The notes: generated by a model from the letters alone, not told the origin. A stretch of 64,000 nucleotides of DNA from Ureibacillus manganicus DSM 26584 (GCF_000772945.1 NZ_JPVN01000010.1:62001-126000); one strand, 5' to 3'; positions 44,255 through 53,080 are shown, counted from the stretch's first letter. A program made the numbers and translations.

Positions 44255-45307
44255 TTAATTTACAACTGATTCTTTTACCAAGATTCCTTTACTGTTTACT
44301 ATTGGATAATGGCAGGAAACTGAATGACCTTTTTCAAATTCTAGTAATTTTGGAGTCTCATTTTTGCATAATTGTGTTGCATATTGACAACGTGTATGGA
44401 AGCTGCACCCACTCGGTGGATTTACTGCGCTAGGCAAATCGCCTTCCAATACGTTTCGATTTCCCCTTTTTCTAAGAGTTGGATCTGGAATTGGAATAGC
44501 GGCTAGAAGACCTTCAGTATAGGGGTGGAGCGGTCGGCTAAAAATCTGCTCCTTTGTTGCAATTTCAACAATTTTTCCAAGGTACATGACAGCAATACGA
44601 TCACTTACATGTTTAACTGCAGGTAGTCCATGCGCAATGAAAATATAAGTCAAATTGTATTCCTTTTGTAGTCTGGCGAGCAAATTTAAAATTTGAGATT
44701 GAACCGACACGTCCAATGCTGAAACTGGTTCATCACATATTATCAGTTTCGGATTTAATGCAAGCGCTCTTGCAATTCCAATTCTTTGTCTTTGGCCACC
44801 ACTAAATTCATGTGGATAGCGATTCAACTGATCCTTTCTCAACCCAACCGTTTCTATTAATTCTTGAACTTTTTCCTTTAATTCTTCTCCTTTAAATAAA
44901 TTATGTGATATTAACGGTTCTGCAATAATATCAAATACTTTTAATCGGGGATTGAGTGAAGAATAGGGATCTTGAAATATCATTTGAATATGTTGACGTT
45001 CTTCACGTAACTCTTCTTTCGATATTTTACTTAGGTTCTTTCCGTTGAAAAGAATTGAACCTTCCGTGGGCTCTAATATATTCATTATTAAGTTTCCTGT
45101 TGTCGATTTACCACAACCTGATTCCCCTACAATTCCTAAAGTCTCCCCTTTTTCCAAATGAAAACTTACTCCGTCAACAGCCTTCAAATATTCTTTCTTC
45201 CTATTAAACCAGCCCGAATCCAAAATGAAATATTTTTTTAAGTCGGTTACTTCCAACAATACATCACGCTCAGTTTCAATGCTTTGCTTTCTTTCTTTAC
45301 TTGGCAT
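44255..45307 (-). CDS. Peptide ABC importer ATPase, OppF/DppF type (system 2)
   Basis: Walker A GESGCGKST, Q-loop IFQDPYSSLNPR, signature FSGGQRQR, Walker B LIICDEP, H-loop IAHGLP (Asp after His is replaced by Gly: IAHGLPAVK). The C-terminal cysteine motif GCSFHTRCQYATQLC is complete, unlike in importer 1. The ATG at 45307 overlaps the upstream ATPase gene by 11 bp. Last gene of the M20-importer operon; no terminator was found before the convergent LysR gene. Confidence 0.9.
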   Translation of the reverse strand: MPSKERKQSIETERDVLLEVTDLKKYFILDSGWFNRKKEYLKAVDGVSFHLEKGETLGIVGESGCGKSTTGNLIMNILEPTEGSILFNGKNLSKISKEELREERQHIQMIFQDPYSSLNPRLKVFDIIAEPLISHNLFKGEELKEKVQELIETVGLRKDQLNRYPHEFSGGQRQRIGIARALALNPKLIICDEPVSALDVSVQSQILNLLARLQKEYNLTYIFIAHGLPAVKHVSDRIAVMYLGKIVEIATKEQIFSRPLHPYTEGLLAAIPIPDPTLRKRGNRNVLEGDLPSAVNPPSGCSFHTRCQYATQLCKNETPKLLEFEKGHSVSCHYPIVNSKGILVKESVVN

Positions 45308-46301
45308 ATTCACTTTGCTTCACCACCTCTTCATTTTGTAACCAACATCGGACAATATGATTTTCGTCCCCTAGCAATTCAGGCGCATTATCGTTACAAT
45401 GATTCAATCTCATTGAACAACGTGAATAAAAGCGACAACCCTTAGGCCAATTTGAAGCACTTGGCACCGATCCAGGAATTGATTTCAGTTCATCTTCTAA
45501 TTCATGAACTTTAGGAGTACTCTCTAACAATCCCTTTGTATAGGGATGTTTAGGGTTCTTAAAGAGGGTAAAAACATCGGATTCCTCGACTACTTGTCCT
45601 GCATACATAACAATAACTTTATCTGCCATTTCAGCAACTACACCCAAATCATGGGTAATTAATATAATTGATGTTCCAAACTCTTTTTTTAAGTCCAACA
45701 TCAAAGTTAGGATTTGTGCTTGTATACTTACATCTAGGGCCGTTGTTGGTTCATCCGCAATGAGAATTTTGGGATTGCATGATAATGCCATAGCAATCAT
45801 TACTCGTTGCCTCATACCTCCGCTTAGTGAATGAGGATATGAATTAAATATTTGTTCTGCACGCCCGATACCTACCTTTTTCAAGAGTTCTATACTTTTC
45901 TTCTTCGCTTCTTTTTTGTCCACGTCTTGATGCAATAAAATAGTTTCCGCAATTTGATCTCCTACTTTAAACACTGGATTTAACGAAGTTAGAGGTTCTT
46001 GAAAAATCATTGATATATCATTTCCTCTAACATCGCGCATTTGGCTCTCTTTTATCTTCGTCAAATCTTTATTTTCAAATATAATCGAGCCTTCTTCTAT
46101 TTTTCCAGGGGCTTTAATAAGTCTCAATATTGAAAAAGAGGTTACGCTTTTCCCGCAACCCGATTCCCCAACAATTGCCACCGTCTCGCCTTTATTTACA
46201 TTAAAAGAAACCCCATCGACTGCCTTTACTACTCCATCTTCAGTGTGAAAAAAAGTTTTCAAATCCTTTACTTCTAAAGCAACGTTCTCCATAGTCATCA
46301 T
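45297..46301 (-). CDS. Peptide ABC importer ATPase, OppD/DppD type (system 2)
   Basis: 334 aa with Walker A GESGCGKSV, Q-loop IFQEPLTSLNPV, signature LSGGMRQR, Walker B LIADEP, H-loop THDLG and the cysteine motif GCRFYSRCSMRLNHC near the C-terminus. GGGGG precedes a run of ATG codons (46301, 46298, 46292), so the exact start is uncertain by three residues. Partner of the OppF-type ATPase downstream. Confidence 0.9.
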   Translation of the reverse strand: MMTMENVALEVKDLKTFFHTEDGVVKAVDGVSFNVNKGETVAIVGESGCGKSVTSFSILRLIKAPGKIEEGSIIFENKDLTKIKESQMRDVRGNDISMIFQEPLTSLNPVFKVGDQIAETILLHQDVDKKEAKKKSIELLKKVGIGRAEQIFNSYPHSLSGGMRQRVMIAMALSCNPKILIADEPTTALDVSIQAQILTLMLDLKKEFGTSIILITHDLGVVAEMADKVIVMYAGQVVEESDVFTLFKNPKHPYTKGLLESTPKVHELEDELKSIPGSVPSASNWPKGCRFYSRCSMRLNHCNDNAPELLGDENHIVRCWLQNEEVVKQSEYAK

Positions 46302-46310
46302 CTTTCCCCC

Positions 46311-47228
46311 TTACTTTGTTAACCGCGGATCCAATACATCGCGTAGCCAGTCCCCTAAAAAAATTATCCCAAGAACGGTTATAGTAATTGCAATTCCAGG
46401 AAATGTAGAAATCCACCAAGCAGTAGCTAGAAAATTCCTTCCGCCTTCTAAAATCCCTCCCCAGGAAATCATCGGAGGCTGTATTCCAAGACCAAGATAA
46501 CTCAATGAAGCTTCTAGCAAAATAGCAGTTGCGATACTTAATGTAGAAACTACTATAAAGGAGGAAATAACATTTGGTAAAATATGTTTAAAAACAATTG
46601 TGCGGTCTTTAGTCCCCAATGTTCTTGAAGCTTTTACAAAATCTCTTTCTTTTATAGATAAAACTTCACCTCTAACTAAACGGGCATATGTAACCCACTG
46701 GGTTGCACCGATTACGAGAATAAGTGTAAGCAAACCAGGCCCAAACACCCCAAGAACGACTAACATAAACAAAATGTTAGGAATAGCTAGAAAAGAATCT
46801 ACTAATCTCATAAAGAAATTATCAATAAACCCTCCATAAAATCCTGATACTAAACCAATAATCATTCCAATAAAACCAGCAATAGCTATTGAGCATACGC
46901 CGACAATTAAAGAAACTTTAGTACCTATAATTATTCTACTTAGTAAATCACGACCAAGATTGTCTGTTCCAAGAAAGTGTGCAAATTCCCCACCTTCAAG
47001 CCAAGCGGGTGGTTTGTTAATGAGCATTGGATTTATCGCATTTGGATCAAAAGGTGCCAATTGTTCGGCGAATATACCGATTATTGTGACAATTAACACA
47101 ATAACTAATCCTATAAGACCTGTCTTACTTTTAATAAGTAATTTTAACATTCGATTTACTGAGTTCTTTTTATATTCTGGGAGTGAGTCCTCTACTAATT
47201 CACTAACTTCAATTTTGTTTATTTGCAT
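46311..47228 (-). CDS. Peptide ABC importer permease, OppC/DppC type (system 2)
   Basis: About 305 aa. A first membrane segment (about 30-50; TGLIGLVIVLIVTIIGIF) is followed by the loop with FLGTDNLGRDLLSRII, then five membrane segments, the EAA loop DFVKASRTLGTKDRTIVFKHILP and the end DWLRDVLDPRL. I start at the ATG at 47228, seven bases from GGGAG; the upstream ATG at 47234 is almost on the site. Partner permease is 13 bp upstream. Confidence 0.91.
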   Translation of the reverse strand: MQINKIEVSELVEDSLPEYKKNSVNRMLKLLIKSKTGLIGLVIVLIVTIIGIFAEQLAPFDPNAINPMLINKPPAWLEGGEFAHFLGTDNLGRDLLSRIIIGTKVSLIVGVCSIAIAGFIGMIIGLVSGFYGGFIDNFFMRLVDSFLAIPNILFMLVVLGVFGPGLLTLILVIGATQWVTYARLVRGEVLSIKERDFVKASRTLGTKDRTIVFKHILPNVISSFIVVSTLSIATAILLEASLSYLGLGIQPPMISWGGILEGGRNFLATAWWISTFPGIAITITVLGIIFLGDWLRDVLDPRLTK

Positions 47229-47241
47229 AAACATTCTCCCT

Positions 47242-48159
47242 TCAGTTATATTTTATCCGTGGATCAAAGACTTTGTATAACAGATCGGCAAGTAAATTCA
47301 ACAGGATTACCATAATTGCTACGACAAAAATTGCTGCTTGTATAATGGCCATGTCTCTTCCGCTAACTGCTTGTACTAGTAGTTGACCTAAACCAGGATA
47401 AGCAAAAACGACTTCAGTAACAAGAGCACCACTTACAAGCGTAGATATTTGTAGAAACATAATTGTAATTACAGGAACTAAGGCATTTTTAAAGCCATGT
47501 TTTAAAATTAATGAAAGTGGCTTTACTCCCTTACTTATAGCCGTTCGTATATAATCTTGCTGTAAGATCGCCAACATATTGGAGCGGACTAATCTTGTCA
47601 TTTCTGCAGAAACTGCTGTACCTAATGTAATAGATGGAAGTACTAGATGTGCCCATGTTCCATTTCCTGAGACAGGTAGAATTTTGAAAATGACACCAAA
47701 AATCAATATGAGCATAATTCCAAGCCAAAAACTAGGCATCGCTTTACCGAGAATGGAAAAGCCCGTAACAAAAACATCCGTGGCTGAATTACGTCTTATT
47801 GCTGAAATGATTCCAGCTGGGATTGCTATTAATACAGCAATAATCATTGATGTAAATGCTAATGTTAGCGTAGAAGGTAATCTTTCAAGAACAATTGGCA
47901 AAGCATCCTCACCATATCTAAAGGATTTTCCAAAATCTCCTTGAACTACATTTGATACAAAATAACCAAATTGAACGAGCATTGGTTCATCTAGCTTTAG
48001 AGCACTTCGAAGATTTTCAATATCCTCTTGCTTAGCATCTTCTGGAAGCATAAGCGCTACTGGATCCCCCACCCAAAATACAAGAAAAAACACTATGAAA
48101 GTTATAAATAGTAAGACAGGGATAATTTCTAACAATCGTTTCCTTAGATACTTTGCCAT
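47242..48159 (-). CDS. Peptide ABC importer permease, OppB/DppB type (system 2)
   Basis: 305 aa, six membrane segments, external loop with DFGKSFRYGEDALPIV, EAA loop DYIRTAISKGVKPLSLILKHG, end VFDPRIKYN. Perfect AGGAGGG site before the ATG. A 16-bp perfect hairpin separates it from the binding-protein gene upstream, as in importer 1, which suggests the same logic of unequal dosage. Confidence 0.91.
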   Translation of the reverse strand: MAKYLRKRLLEIIPVLLFITFIVFFLVFWVGDPVALMLPEDAKQEDIENLRSALKLDEPMLVQFGYFVSNVVQGDFGKSFRYGEDALPIVLERLPSTLTLAFTSMIIAVLIAIPAGIISAIRRNSATDVFVTGFSILGKAMPSFWLGIMLILIFGVIFKILPVSGNGTWAHLVLPSITLGTAVSAEMTRLVRSNMLAILQQDYIRTAISKGVKPLSLILKHGFKNALVPVITIMFLQISTLVSGALVTEVVFAYPGLGQLLVQAVSGRDMAIIQAAIFVVAIMVILLNLLADLLYKVFDPRIKYN

Positions 48160-48182
48160 TTCAGCCCTCCTAAAAGAAAGAG

Positions 48183-48218
48183 AAGTGAAGAAAAGAAATT
48201 ATTTTCTTTTCTTCACTT
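48183..48218 (-). promoter_or_regulatory. Intercistronic stem-loop between binding protein and permease genes (system 2)
   Basis: AAGTGAAGAAAAGAAA / TTTCTTTTCTTCACTT, perfect 16-bp stem with a 4-nt loop; the minus strand after it reads CTCTTTCTTTTAGG, a weak T tail. Likely partial terminator or 3' stabiliser of the upstream mRNA. Confidence 0.65.
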
Positions 48219-48234
48219 GTCCTTTTTATAAATA

Positions 48235-49824
48235 TTATTTCAACGTAATATTTTCAATTAAAATCATTTCATCGATCCGTGGCTCGTAGTTAATACGATC
48301 ATTTACACCGGTGAAGCTATAGATTTGGAATAATGGTATAATCGGAACTTCTTCAGCAACAATTTCCTGAACTTTTTGATATTGTTTCTCACGTTCTTCA
48401 GTATTTAAGTTCTTATCTGCCGCATCCAATAATGCATCCACTTCAGGATTACTATAATCATTAATAGTGGACGATCTTTCTGAGTGATAGTAGTCCAATG
48501 CTTGAGCTGCATCGAATAATGAATTTCCTAAAGCTATGAAATAAGCATCTTTATGCTGTTTTGCAGTTCTTAGGTCAACAAAAGTACCCCACTCCATAAA
48601 CTCTAATTTTGCAGTTATTCCAACTTGAGCAAGCATGCCTCCAATCATCTCTACAGTTTCCTTATCTTGGAAATACCTTCCACTCGGTGAGTGGATTACA
48701 ATTTCTACTCCATCTTCATATCCTGCTTCTTTAAGTAGCTCTCTAGCTTTTTCTGGATCGTAATTTGATCTATCAAATAAACTCTCGTTAAAGCCAAAGT
48801 TTCCAGGATTTAGCCTTGTTAATGTAGCCTTACCTCCGCCGCCTAAAATGGACTGTATAATAGTATTATCATCAATAGCATAGTCAATTGCTTGGCGAAC
48901 TCTTACATCAGAAGTTGCATATCCCTCAGTGGCCCTTAGGAAAAGCATCATTGTCCTATTAACAGGTCCTTGGGTTACTGAAGTACCATTGTTGTTGTTA
49001 ATTCGATCCCAATCTATAGGTGGCACTTCCGTAGCTATATCAATCCCACCCGTTAAAAGTTCACCGACTCGTGTTGAACTTTCGAGAATAGCTCGGAAGA
49101 CTACTCTATCCCATTCTGTAGTAACACCATTAAAATAATCGTCATTTCTTTCCAATACTACACGGTCATCTTTTTTCCATTCAACAAATTTAAATGGTCC
49201 TGTTCCAACAGGATTTTTCAAAAATTCATCAAAACCTTTTTCTTCAATATACTTACTCGGTATCATACCCGATCCCAATCTTGACACACGATTCAATAGT
49301 ACGGGATCTATTTCATGAGTAATAATCCTAACCGTATATTCATCAATAATTTCAACTTCCTTAATTTGCTTGTAATTAGGATGTTCGCGAAGTGAATCAT
49401 CTTTTGCTACTCTTTCCAAACTAAACTTAACATCTTCTGAAGTGAATGGATCACCATTATGAAACTTTACATCATCCCGAAGTTTGAACTCCCAGGTTTT
49501 ATCGTCGATTAGTTCCCAACTCGTTGCCAAATCGGGGGTAATTTCACCGTTGTTATTTTTGACCAAATAATTATACATATTAATATGAATTGTCTCTGTT
49601 GCCGTTGTTTGGTGATTATGTGGATCGAATGTTAACATGTCTGTTCCCATTCCAATTGTAATCGTTTTAATTTCATCAGCCTTAGCATCAGCCTGTTTAT
49701 CACCACTAGTCGATGTAGTCGATGTAGTCGATGTAGTCGATGCGTTCTCCCCTGAACATGCGGAAACAATAAGAATTAATAGTAGTAATAACGGAAATAC
49801 TCTCACAATTTTCATAAGCCTCAT
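48235..49824 (-). CDS. Peptide-binding lipoprotein (SBP_bac_5), system 2
   Basis: About 529 aa. Signal peptide with the lipobox VSAC, then an STT-rich linker encoded by a 9-bp tandem repeat, then the family 5 fold (LTFDPHNHQT, GEITPDLATSWE, WEFKLRDDVKFHNGDPFT, NPVGTGPFKFVEW). ATG at 49824 chosen, seven bases after GGGGG. Binds peptides or a related solute; the M20 dipeptidase gene just upstream (18-bp gap) suggests di- or tripeptides. Confidence 0.91.
   Translation of the reverse strand: MRLMKIVRVFPLLLLLILIVSACSGENASTTSTTSTTSTSGDKQADAKADEIKTITIGMGTDMLTFDPHNHQTTATETIHINMYNYLVKNNNGEITPDLATSWELIDDKTWEFKLRDDVKFHNGDPFTSEDVKFSLERVAKDDSLREHPNYKQIKEVEIIDEYTVRIITHEIDPVLLNRVSRLGSGMIPSKYIEEKGFDEFLKNPVGTGPFKFVEWKKDDRVVLERNDDYFNGVTTEWDRVVFRAILESSTRVGELLTGGIDIATEVPPIDWDRINNNNGTSVTQGPVNRTMMLFLRATEGYATSDVRVRQAIDYAIDDNTIIQSILGGGGKATLTRLNPGNFGFNESLFDRSNYDPEKARELLKEAGYEDGVEIVIHSPSGRYFQDKETVEMIGGMLAQVGITAKLEFMEWGTFVDLRTAKQHKDAYFIALGNSLFDAAQALDYYHSERSSTINDYSNPEVDALLDAADKNLNTEEREKQYQKVQEIVAEEVPIIPLFQIYSFTGVNDRINYEPRIDEMILIENITLK
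49707..49742 (-). repeat. Four perfect 9-bp tandem repeats in the lipoprotein linker
   Basis: Plus-strand unit TAGTCGATG is repeated four times without change. Being a multiple of three, it adds or removes Ser-Thr-Thr units without a frameshift. It lies between lipid anchor and binding domain. Confidence 0.85.
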
Positions 49825-49842
49825 CAAACTTCCCCCTATGTT

Positions 49843-51231
49843 TTAGTGTATTGCCTCTTTATCAAAGTATTTTTCTTTGTTGTCTTCAAACTCGCTGAAC
49901 TCTTTCATCACCTTACACACAAATTTTATACCCTCGATATAATCCATAACTCGGATATTTTCATTAGGTGCATGAATTTTGGAATTTTCATAACCTACAC
50001 CAAAGCTAACGGCTGGAATATTGTATTGTTTTGCTAGTTTATACATTGGGCCTGTTCCAGGGGACATGGACAAAACTTGTGGTTTTTTTCCATAGAATTC
50101 TTCCGCTTCTTTAATGACAACCTGTGCTAGTGGGTCATTAGGATTAGTCTTCGCCGCCTTTTTTTCACTTATTTTCAATATCTTTATATCATTGAAACCG
50201 TGATCATCAAGGTGTTTTCTCAATAATCTGACTATTCTGCTCGGATCTTGACCAGGTACTAACCGGAAATCAATTTTTGCTTTTGCTTTAGATGGAAGTA
50301 CTGTTTTTGAACCTTCTCCTGTATACCCAGAAACGATTCCACAAATTGTGCAAGTAGGTTGGAAAATTAGTTTTCTCTTTAAATCAGTTCCTTTAAGATT
50401 GAGTAAATACCCATCCAATCCAAGATTCTCCTTCATATGATCTTCATGGTATAATATATTTTCTAATATTTTTTCTTCCAACTCATTCGGAGGCTCAACA
50501 TTATCATAAAAACCCTTAATATTTACCCTTTCATTTACATCTTTTAGAGTACTAAGAGCCCAGACTAAACGCCAAGCAGGATTTTTAATTATGGCTGCAT
50601 TGGAGGAGTGTAAATCAGTATTCGCTCCTTCTGCCTGTAATTCAACGTAAAGCATTCCCTTCAATCCCAATCTAACAGAGATTGCACCGTCAGGGGTTTT
50701 GTAACCAGACTCCCAAATGTAGCCATCCGTTTCAATAATTTCTGGAACACTTTCAATTGCGTCATGTGTATATTGGCTACCAGTTTCCTCTTCACCATCA
50801 ACAAAAAATTTTATATTAACTGGTAATTCTCCATAAACTTGTTGATACGCATGTATCGCTGCAATTCTAGCCATCAAATTCCCCTTATTATCAGCCACTC
50901 CACGTGCGAATAATTTTCCATCATGGATTTCGGCAGCAAAAGGAGGGTAGTTCCATAATTCAATTGGGTCTTCTGGTTGTACATCATAGTGGTTGTAAAA
51001 GGAAAGTGTTTTCTTTTTATCTTCCATTATTTTTCCATAAACAACTGGATGCCTTCCGGTCGGTACTATTTGCACTTTGGCATTAAGATTTTTTAAATAA
51101 TTTGCTACTTTTTGGGACATCTCAGTAATGCCTCGATTTTGTGTGGATACACTCGGTTGCCTACACGCATCTTGCAACCATTCAATGTACATGTCTTGGT
51201 TCTCATCTATATACTTAAATAATTTCTCCAT
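49843..51231 (-). CDS. M20-family dipeptidase (CNDP/PepV-like)
   Basis: 462-aa zinc peptidase. Metal ligands lie in FYNHYDVQPEDP (His, Asp), ARGVADNKGN (bridging Asp) and FVDGEEETGS (catalytic Glu and ligand), with a late ligand in SKIHAPNE. A lid domain (about 190-330) is present. The family hydrolyses Xaa-His and other dipeptides in the cytoplasm; no signal peptide is seen. First gene of the importer operon, with AAAGGTGA before the ATG, so imported dipeptides are its likely substrates. Confidence 0.89.
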   Translation of the reverse strand: MEKLFKYIDENQDMYIEWLQDACRQPSVSTQNRGITEMSQKVANYLKNLNAKVQIVPTGRHPVVYGKIMEDKKKTLSFYNHYDVQPEDPIELWNYPPFAAEIHDGKLFARGVADNKGNLMARIAAIHAYQQVYGELPVNIKFFVDGEEETGSQYTHDAIESVPEIIETDGYIWESGYKTPDGAISVRLGLKGMLYVELQAEGANTDLHSSNAAIIKNPAWRLVWALSTLKDVNERVNIKGFYDNVEPPNELEEKILENILYHEDHMKENLGLDGYLLNLKGTDLKRKLIFQPTCTICGIVSGYTGEGSKTVLPSKAKAKIDFRLVPGQDPSRIVRLLRKHLDDHGFNDIKILKISEKKAAKTNPNDPLAQVVIKEAEEFYGKKPQVLSMSPGTGPMYKLAKQYNIPAVSFGVGYENSKIHAPNENIRVMDYIEGIKFVCKVMKEFSEFEDNKEKYFDKEAIH

Positions 51232-51299
51232 TTATTTGTCACCTTTCCAAACTATTTTTTTGATGATAAGTAAAGCAATCGCTTTCTATCAATATAGCA

Positions 51300-51314
51300 A
51301 ATATTTTGAATATT
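51300..51314. promoter_or_regulatory. CodY-like box upstream of the M20-importer operon
   Basis: AATATTTTGAATATT matches AATTTTCWGAAAATT at 12 of 15 positions, about 70 bp before the operon. A possible promoter (TTGATA, 18 bp, TATCAT) lies between it and the gene. Confidence 0.35.
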
Positions 51315-51448
51315 TAGTAATATCCATTTCTTTGGCTTGGCCATAAATTTATTTTATAAAGGAATAAATTTCATAAATTGATTTTTTAGTAGCTTAGACT
51401 ACCCCCATGTTTAAATTGAAAAAATGAATGGATTGAAAGAAGTAATAT

Positions 51449-51498
51449 TTTAAAAACCCCACAATGGTAGAATCTTCTACCATTGTGGGGTTTTTAAA
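51449..51498. terminator. Perfect 24-bp inverted repeat, terminator-like, no adjacent gene
   Basis: Left arm TTTAAAAACCCCACAATGGT-AGAA and its exact complement on the right, with a 2-nt loop. T runs occur on both strands. The nearest gene starts over 200 bp away and points away from it. Confidence 0.7.
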
Positions 51499-51710
51499 GT
51501 TATTTGCTAATTAAAAATAAGGTCAGTTGACATGTTTTTGAGGAACTACAAGAAACCGCAACTTATTATATATGCTATGCATGATATAACTACTATAACG
51601 AATTACTATTTTACGCCCCACTTCAGAAGAATGAAGGTTTTCCCTCTATATAATAAAAGAAACTTACTAATCATGGCTAACTGATTTAGTCATTGTTTTT
51701 GAAAAGGTAT

Positions 51711-51772
51711 GGGAATGATGGAAAAGTTCACGTCATGACAAGTTATCACGTGAACTTCTTTCCATCATGCCC
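51711..51772. other. Long hairpin of unknown role
   Basis: GGG-A-ATGATGGAAA-AGTTCACGT pairs with ACGTGAACT-TC-TTTCCATCAT-G-CCC: 22 pairs, one mismatch, a 2-nt bulge and a 14-nt loop. No T tail, so not a simple terminator. Confidence 0.6.
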
Positions 51773-51810
51773 TGTGTACTTATCGCATTTGACAAAAATT
51801 TATACATCTC

Positions 51811-51832
51811 TGTCGTAGATTCAACTACGACA
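51811..51832. other. Short hairpin next to repeat copy B
   Basis: TGTCGTAG / CTACGACA with a 6-nt loop. It stands 15 bp before repeat copy B; no T tail. Copy A lacks this neighbour. Confidence 0.5.
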
Positions 51833-51846
51833 ACAAGCTTAAATCG

Positions 51847-51957
51847 CTTGCTGTGGCAATCAAATTTAACATAGTTGTGCAACTCTAAAAAATTCCAGCA
51901 CTATGTGAACCTGCACCATCGTACCGGAATTAAAGAGTTAAAATTTTTATAAAATCA
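51847..51957 (+). repeat. Dispersed structured repeat, copy B
   Basis: Shares its core with copy A at 38993-39086: CTTGCTG at the start, TTAACATAGTT, TGCAACTCTAA, AAATTCC, AACCTG, GGAATT, GAGTT and AAATCA at the end. The inner loop is longer than in copy A while the pairing blocks are kept. Confidence 0.6.
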
Positions 51958-52226
51958 TTATAATTTATTTTTATCCAAATTTTTGAATATTATCCTATCA
52001 CTCTTTAACTTCCTCAATTAAAAAGTGTGCCACTACAACCTCAACTGGCTCTACTAGTATATAATTTCTATACAAGAGCACTGTTGTTCGAATAGCTATG
52101 ATTGTATGCATAAAAACTTACCGATTAATAGAAATCATATAGTAAATTGTAGTAAAAATAATTTAGCGGTCGTTTATTGGTTCAATAAAATTCAATATAA
52201 TTAAAGCCTTCGTTAGTTCAAGAAGA

Positions 52227-52256
52227 AAGGGCATTTCTTGTTAAAGAAAAGCCCTT
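52227..52256 (-). terminator. Terminator of the small lipoprotein gene
   Basis: AAGGGC-TTTCTT / AAGAAA-GCCCTT stem with 4-nt loop; the minus strand continues TCTTCTT. Confidence 0.7.
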
Positions 52257-52257
52257 C

Positions 52258-52626
52258 CTATTTTATAACCTTTATTTCCGTAGCAGTAATATCTCTTTTA
52301 TTTACGCTAATATCTGCTATTTCTTTTAAAATAACATTAACCGTTTGTCCTTGTTGCAAGTCCTCAATTGTTATAGATTTCCCTTTATTATCAGTTATAA
52401 GAGTATCTTCAGTGACGTTAACATTGCAAAAATATCCTATGGATGGAATATCTCCTTTTTTATCTCTATTAACAGCATCAGTACAATCTACCTCAATACT
52501 ATTTTGATGAACATTACCAATAAGCCCTTCAATCGAGGAAATTGGCGAACTACAACCCGCTATTAACAGAAGTAACATAAAAGTTGATAAATACTTCGTT
52601 ATCCCCACTCCTTTTACCTTATTCAA
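52258..52626 (-). CDS. Small lipoprotein with OB/DUF-like beta domain
   Basis: A lipoprotein signal with LLLIAGC-SS is followed by about 95 residues rich in beta strands (IGNVHQNSIEVDC, DTLITDNKGKSITIEDLQQGQTVNVIL, ITATEIKVI), resembling small DUF3221-type lipoproteins of Bacillus. The start is uncertain: TTG at 52626 follows GGGGCAGG, but a better signal peptide would begin at an ATA codon (MTKYLSTF) placed 5 bases after AAAGGAGTGGGG. Function unknown. Confidence 0.7.
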   Translation of the reverse strand: MNKVKGVGITKYLSTFMLLLLIAGCSSPISSIEGLIGNVHQNSIEVDCTDAVNRDKKGDIPSIGYFCNVNVTEDTLITDNKGKSITIEDLQQGQTVNVILKEIADISVNKRDITATEIKVIK

Positions 52627-53006
52627 TTAACCTGCCCCGTTAGCCATACATGAATCAAAAGATTCACCACAGAGAATGAAAGATAATTACGTTCTTTCAT
52701 GGTAGTTTAAGTGAATTTCTTCACAATAATATGAAACATTATAATCAATAATCATGTTTTAATTTAAACGAACATCTATTCAAAGTTAGAGTTAAAATGT
52801 GCAGCAATTTATAATGGAATTCACATTATTTTAAGTACAATTCATATTAAAACACTGTAGAAAATGTGTAGAATTTGTGTAGAAACTTTTCAACTTCTAT
52901 CTTTTTCTTTCGTAATCAAAAATATAAAAAAAGCTTCAAACCCTCATTGTATAAGGATTTGAAACTTTTTTAGTTGGTTCAAAATTCTTCTTTCTGAACC
53001 TTATTA
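52627..53006. other. Intergenic region with inverted repeats upstream of the lipoprotein gene
   Basis: TGAATC-4nt-GATTCA (52651-52666) and ATGAAAG-11nt-CTTTCAT (52676-52700) lie 25-75 bp before the lipoprotein start and may be operators. The right part holds the tRNA terminator. Confidence 0.4.
52925..52972 (-). terminator. Terminator of the tRNA-Arg gene
   Basis: Minus strand AAAAAAGTTTCAAATCCT / AGGGTTTGAAGCTTTTTTT hairpin with T tail; near twin of the scoAB terminator. Confidence 0.85.
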
Positions 53007-53080
53007 CGTCCCAGGAGGGATTCGAACCCCCGACCGTACGCTTAGAAGGCGTATGCTCTATCCTGCTGAGCTACTGAGAC
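53007..53080 (-). tRNA. tRNA-Arg (anticodon TCT)
   Basis: Cloverleaf is complete: acceptor GTCTCAG / CTGGGAC (one G-T), D arm GCTCAGCAGGATAGAGC, anticodon stem TACGC / GCGTA with loop CTTCTAA, T arm with TTCGAAT, discriminator G. The CCA end is not encoded. It reads AGA codons. It stands alone, with its own terminator. Confidence 0.95.

Larger units (their letters stand above)
51232..52226. other. Gene-free region rich in hairpins
   Basis: Nearly 1 kb without a credible ORF. Besides the operon promoter at its left edge it holds a 24-bp perfect inverted repeat, a long imperfect hairpin, a short hairpin and repeat copy B, listed separately. Such a cluster suggests non-coding RNAs or remnants of small mobile elements. 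Confidence 0.5.

Noticed and set aside
47579-47944. 121-codon frame opposite the oppB-type gene
   Set aside because: Antisense shadow of a permease gene with no start signals.
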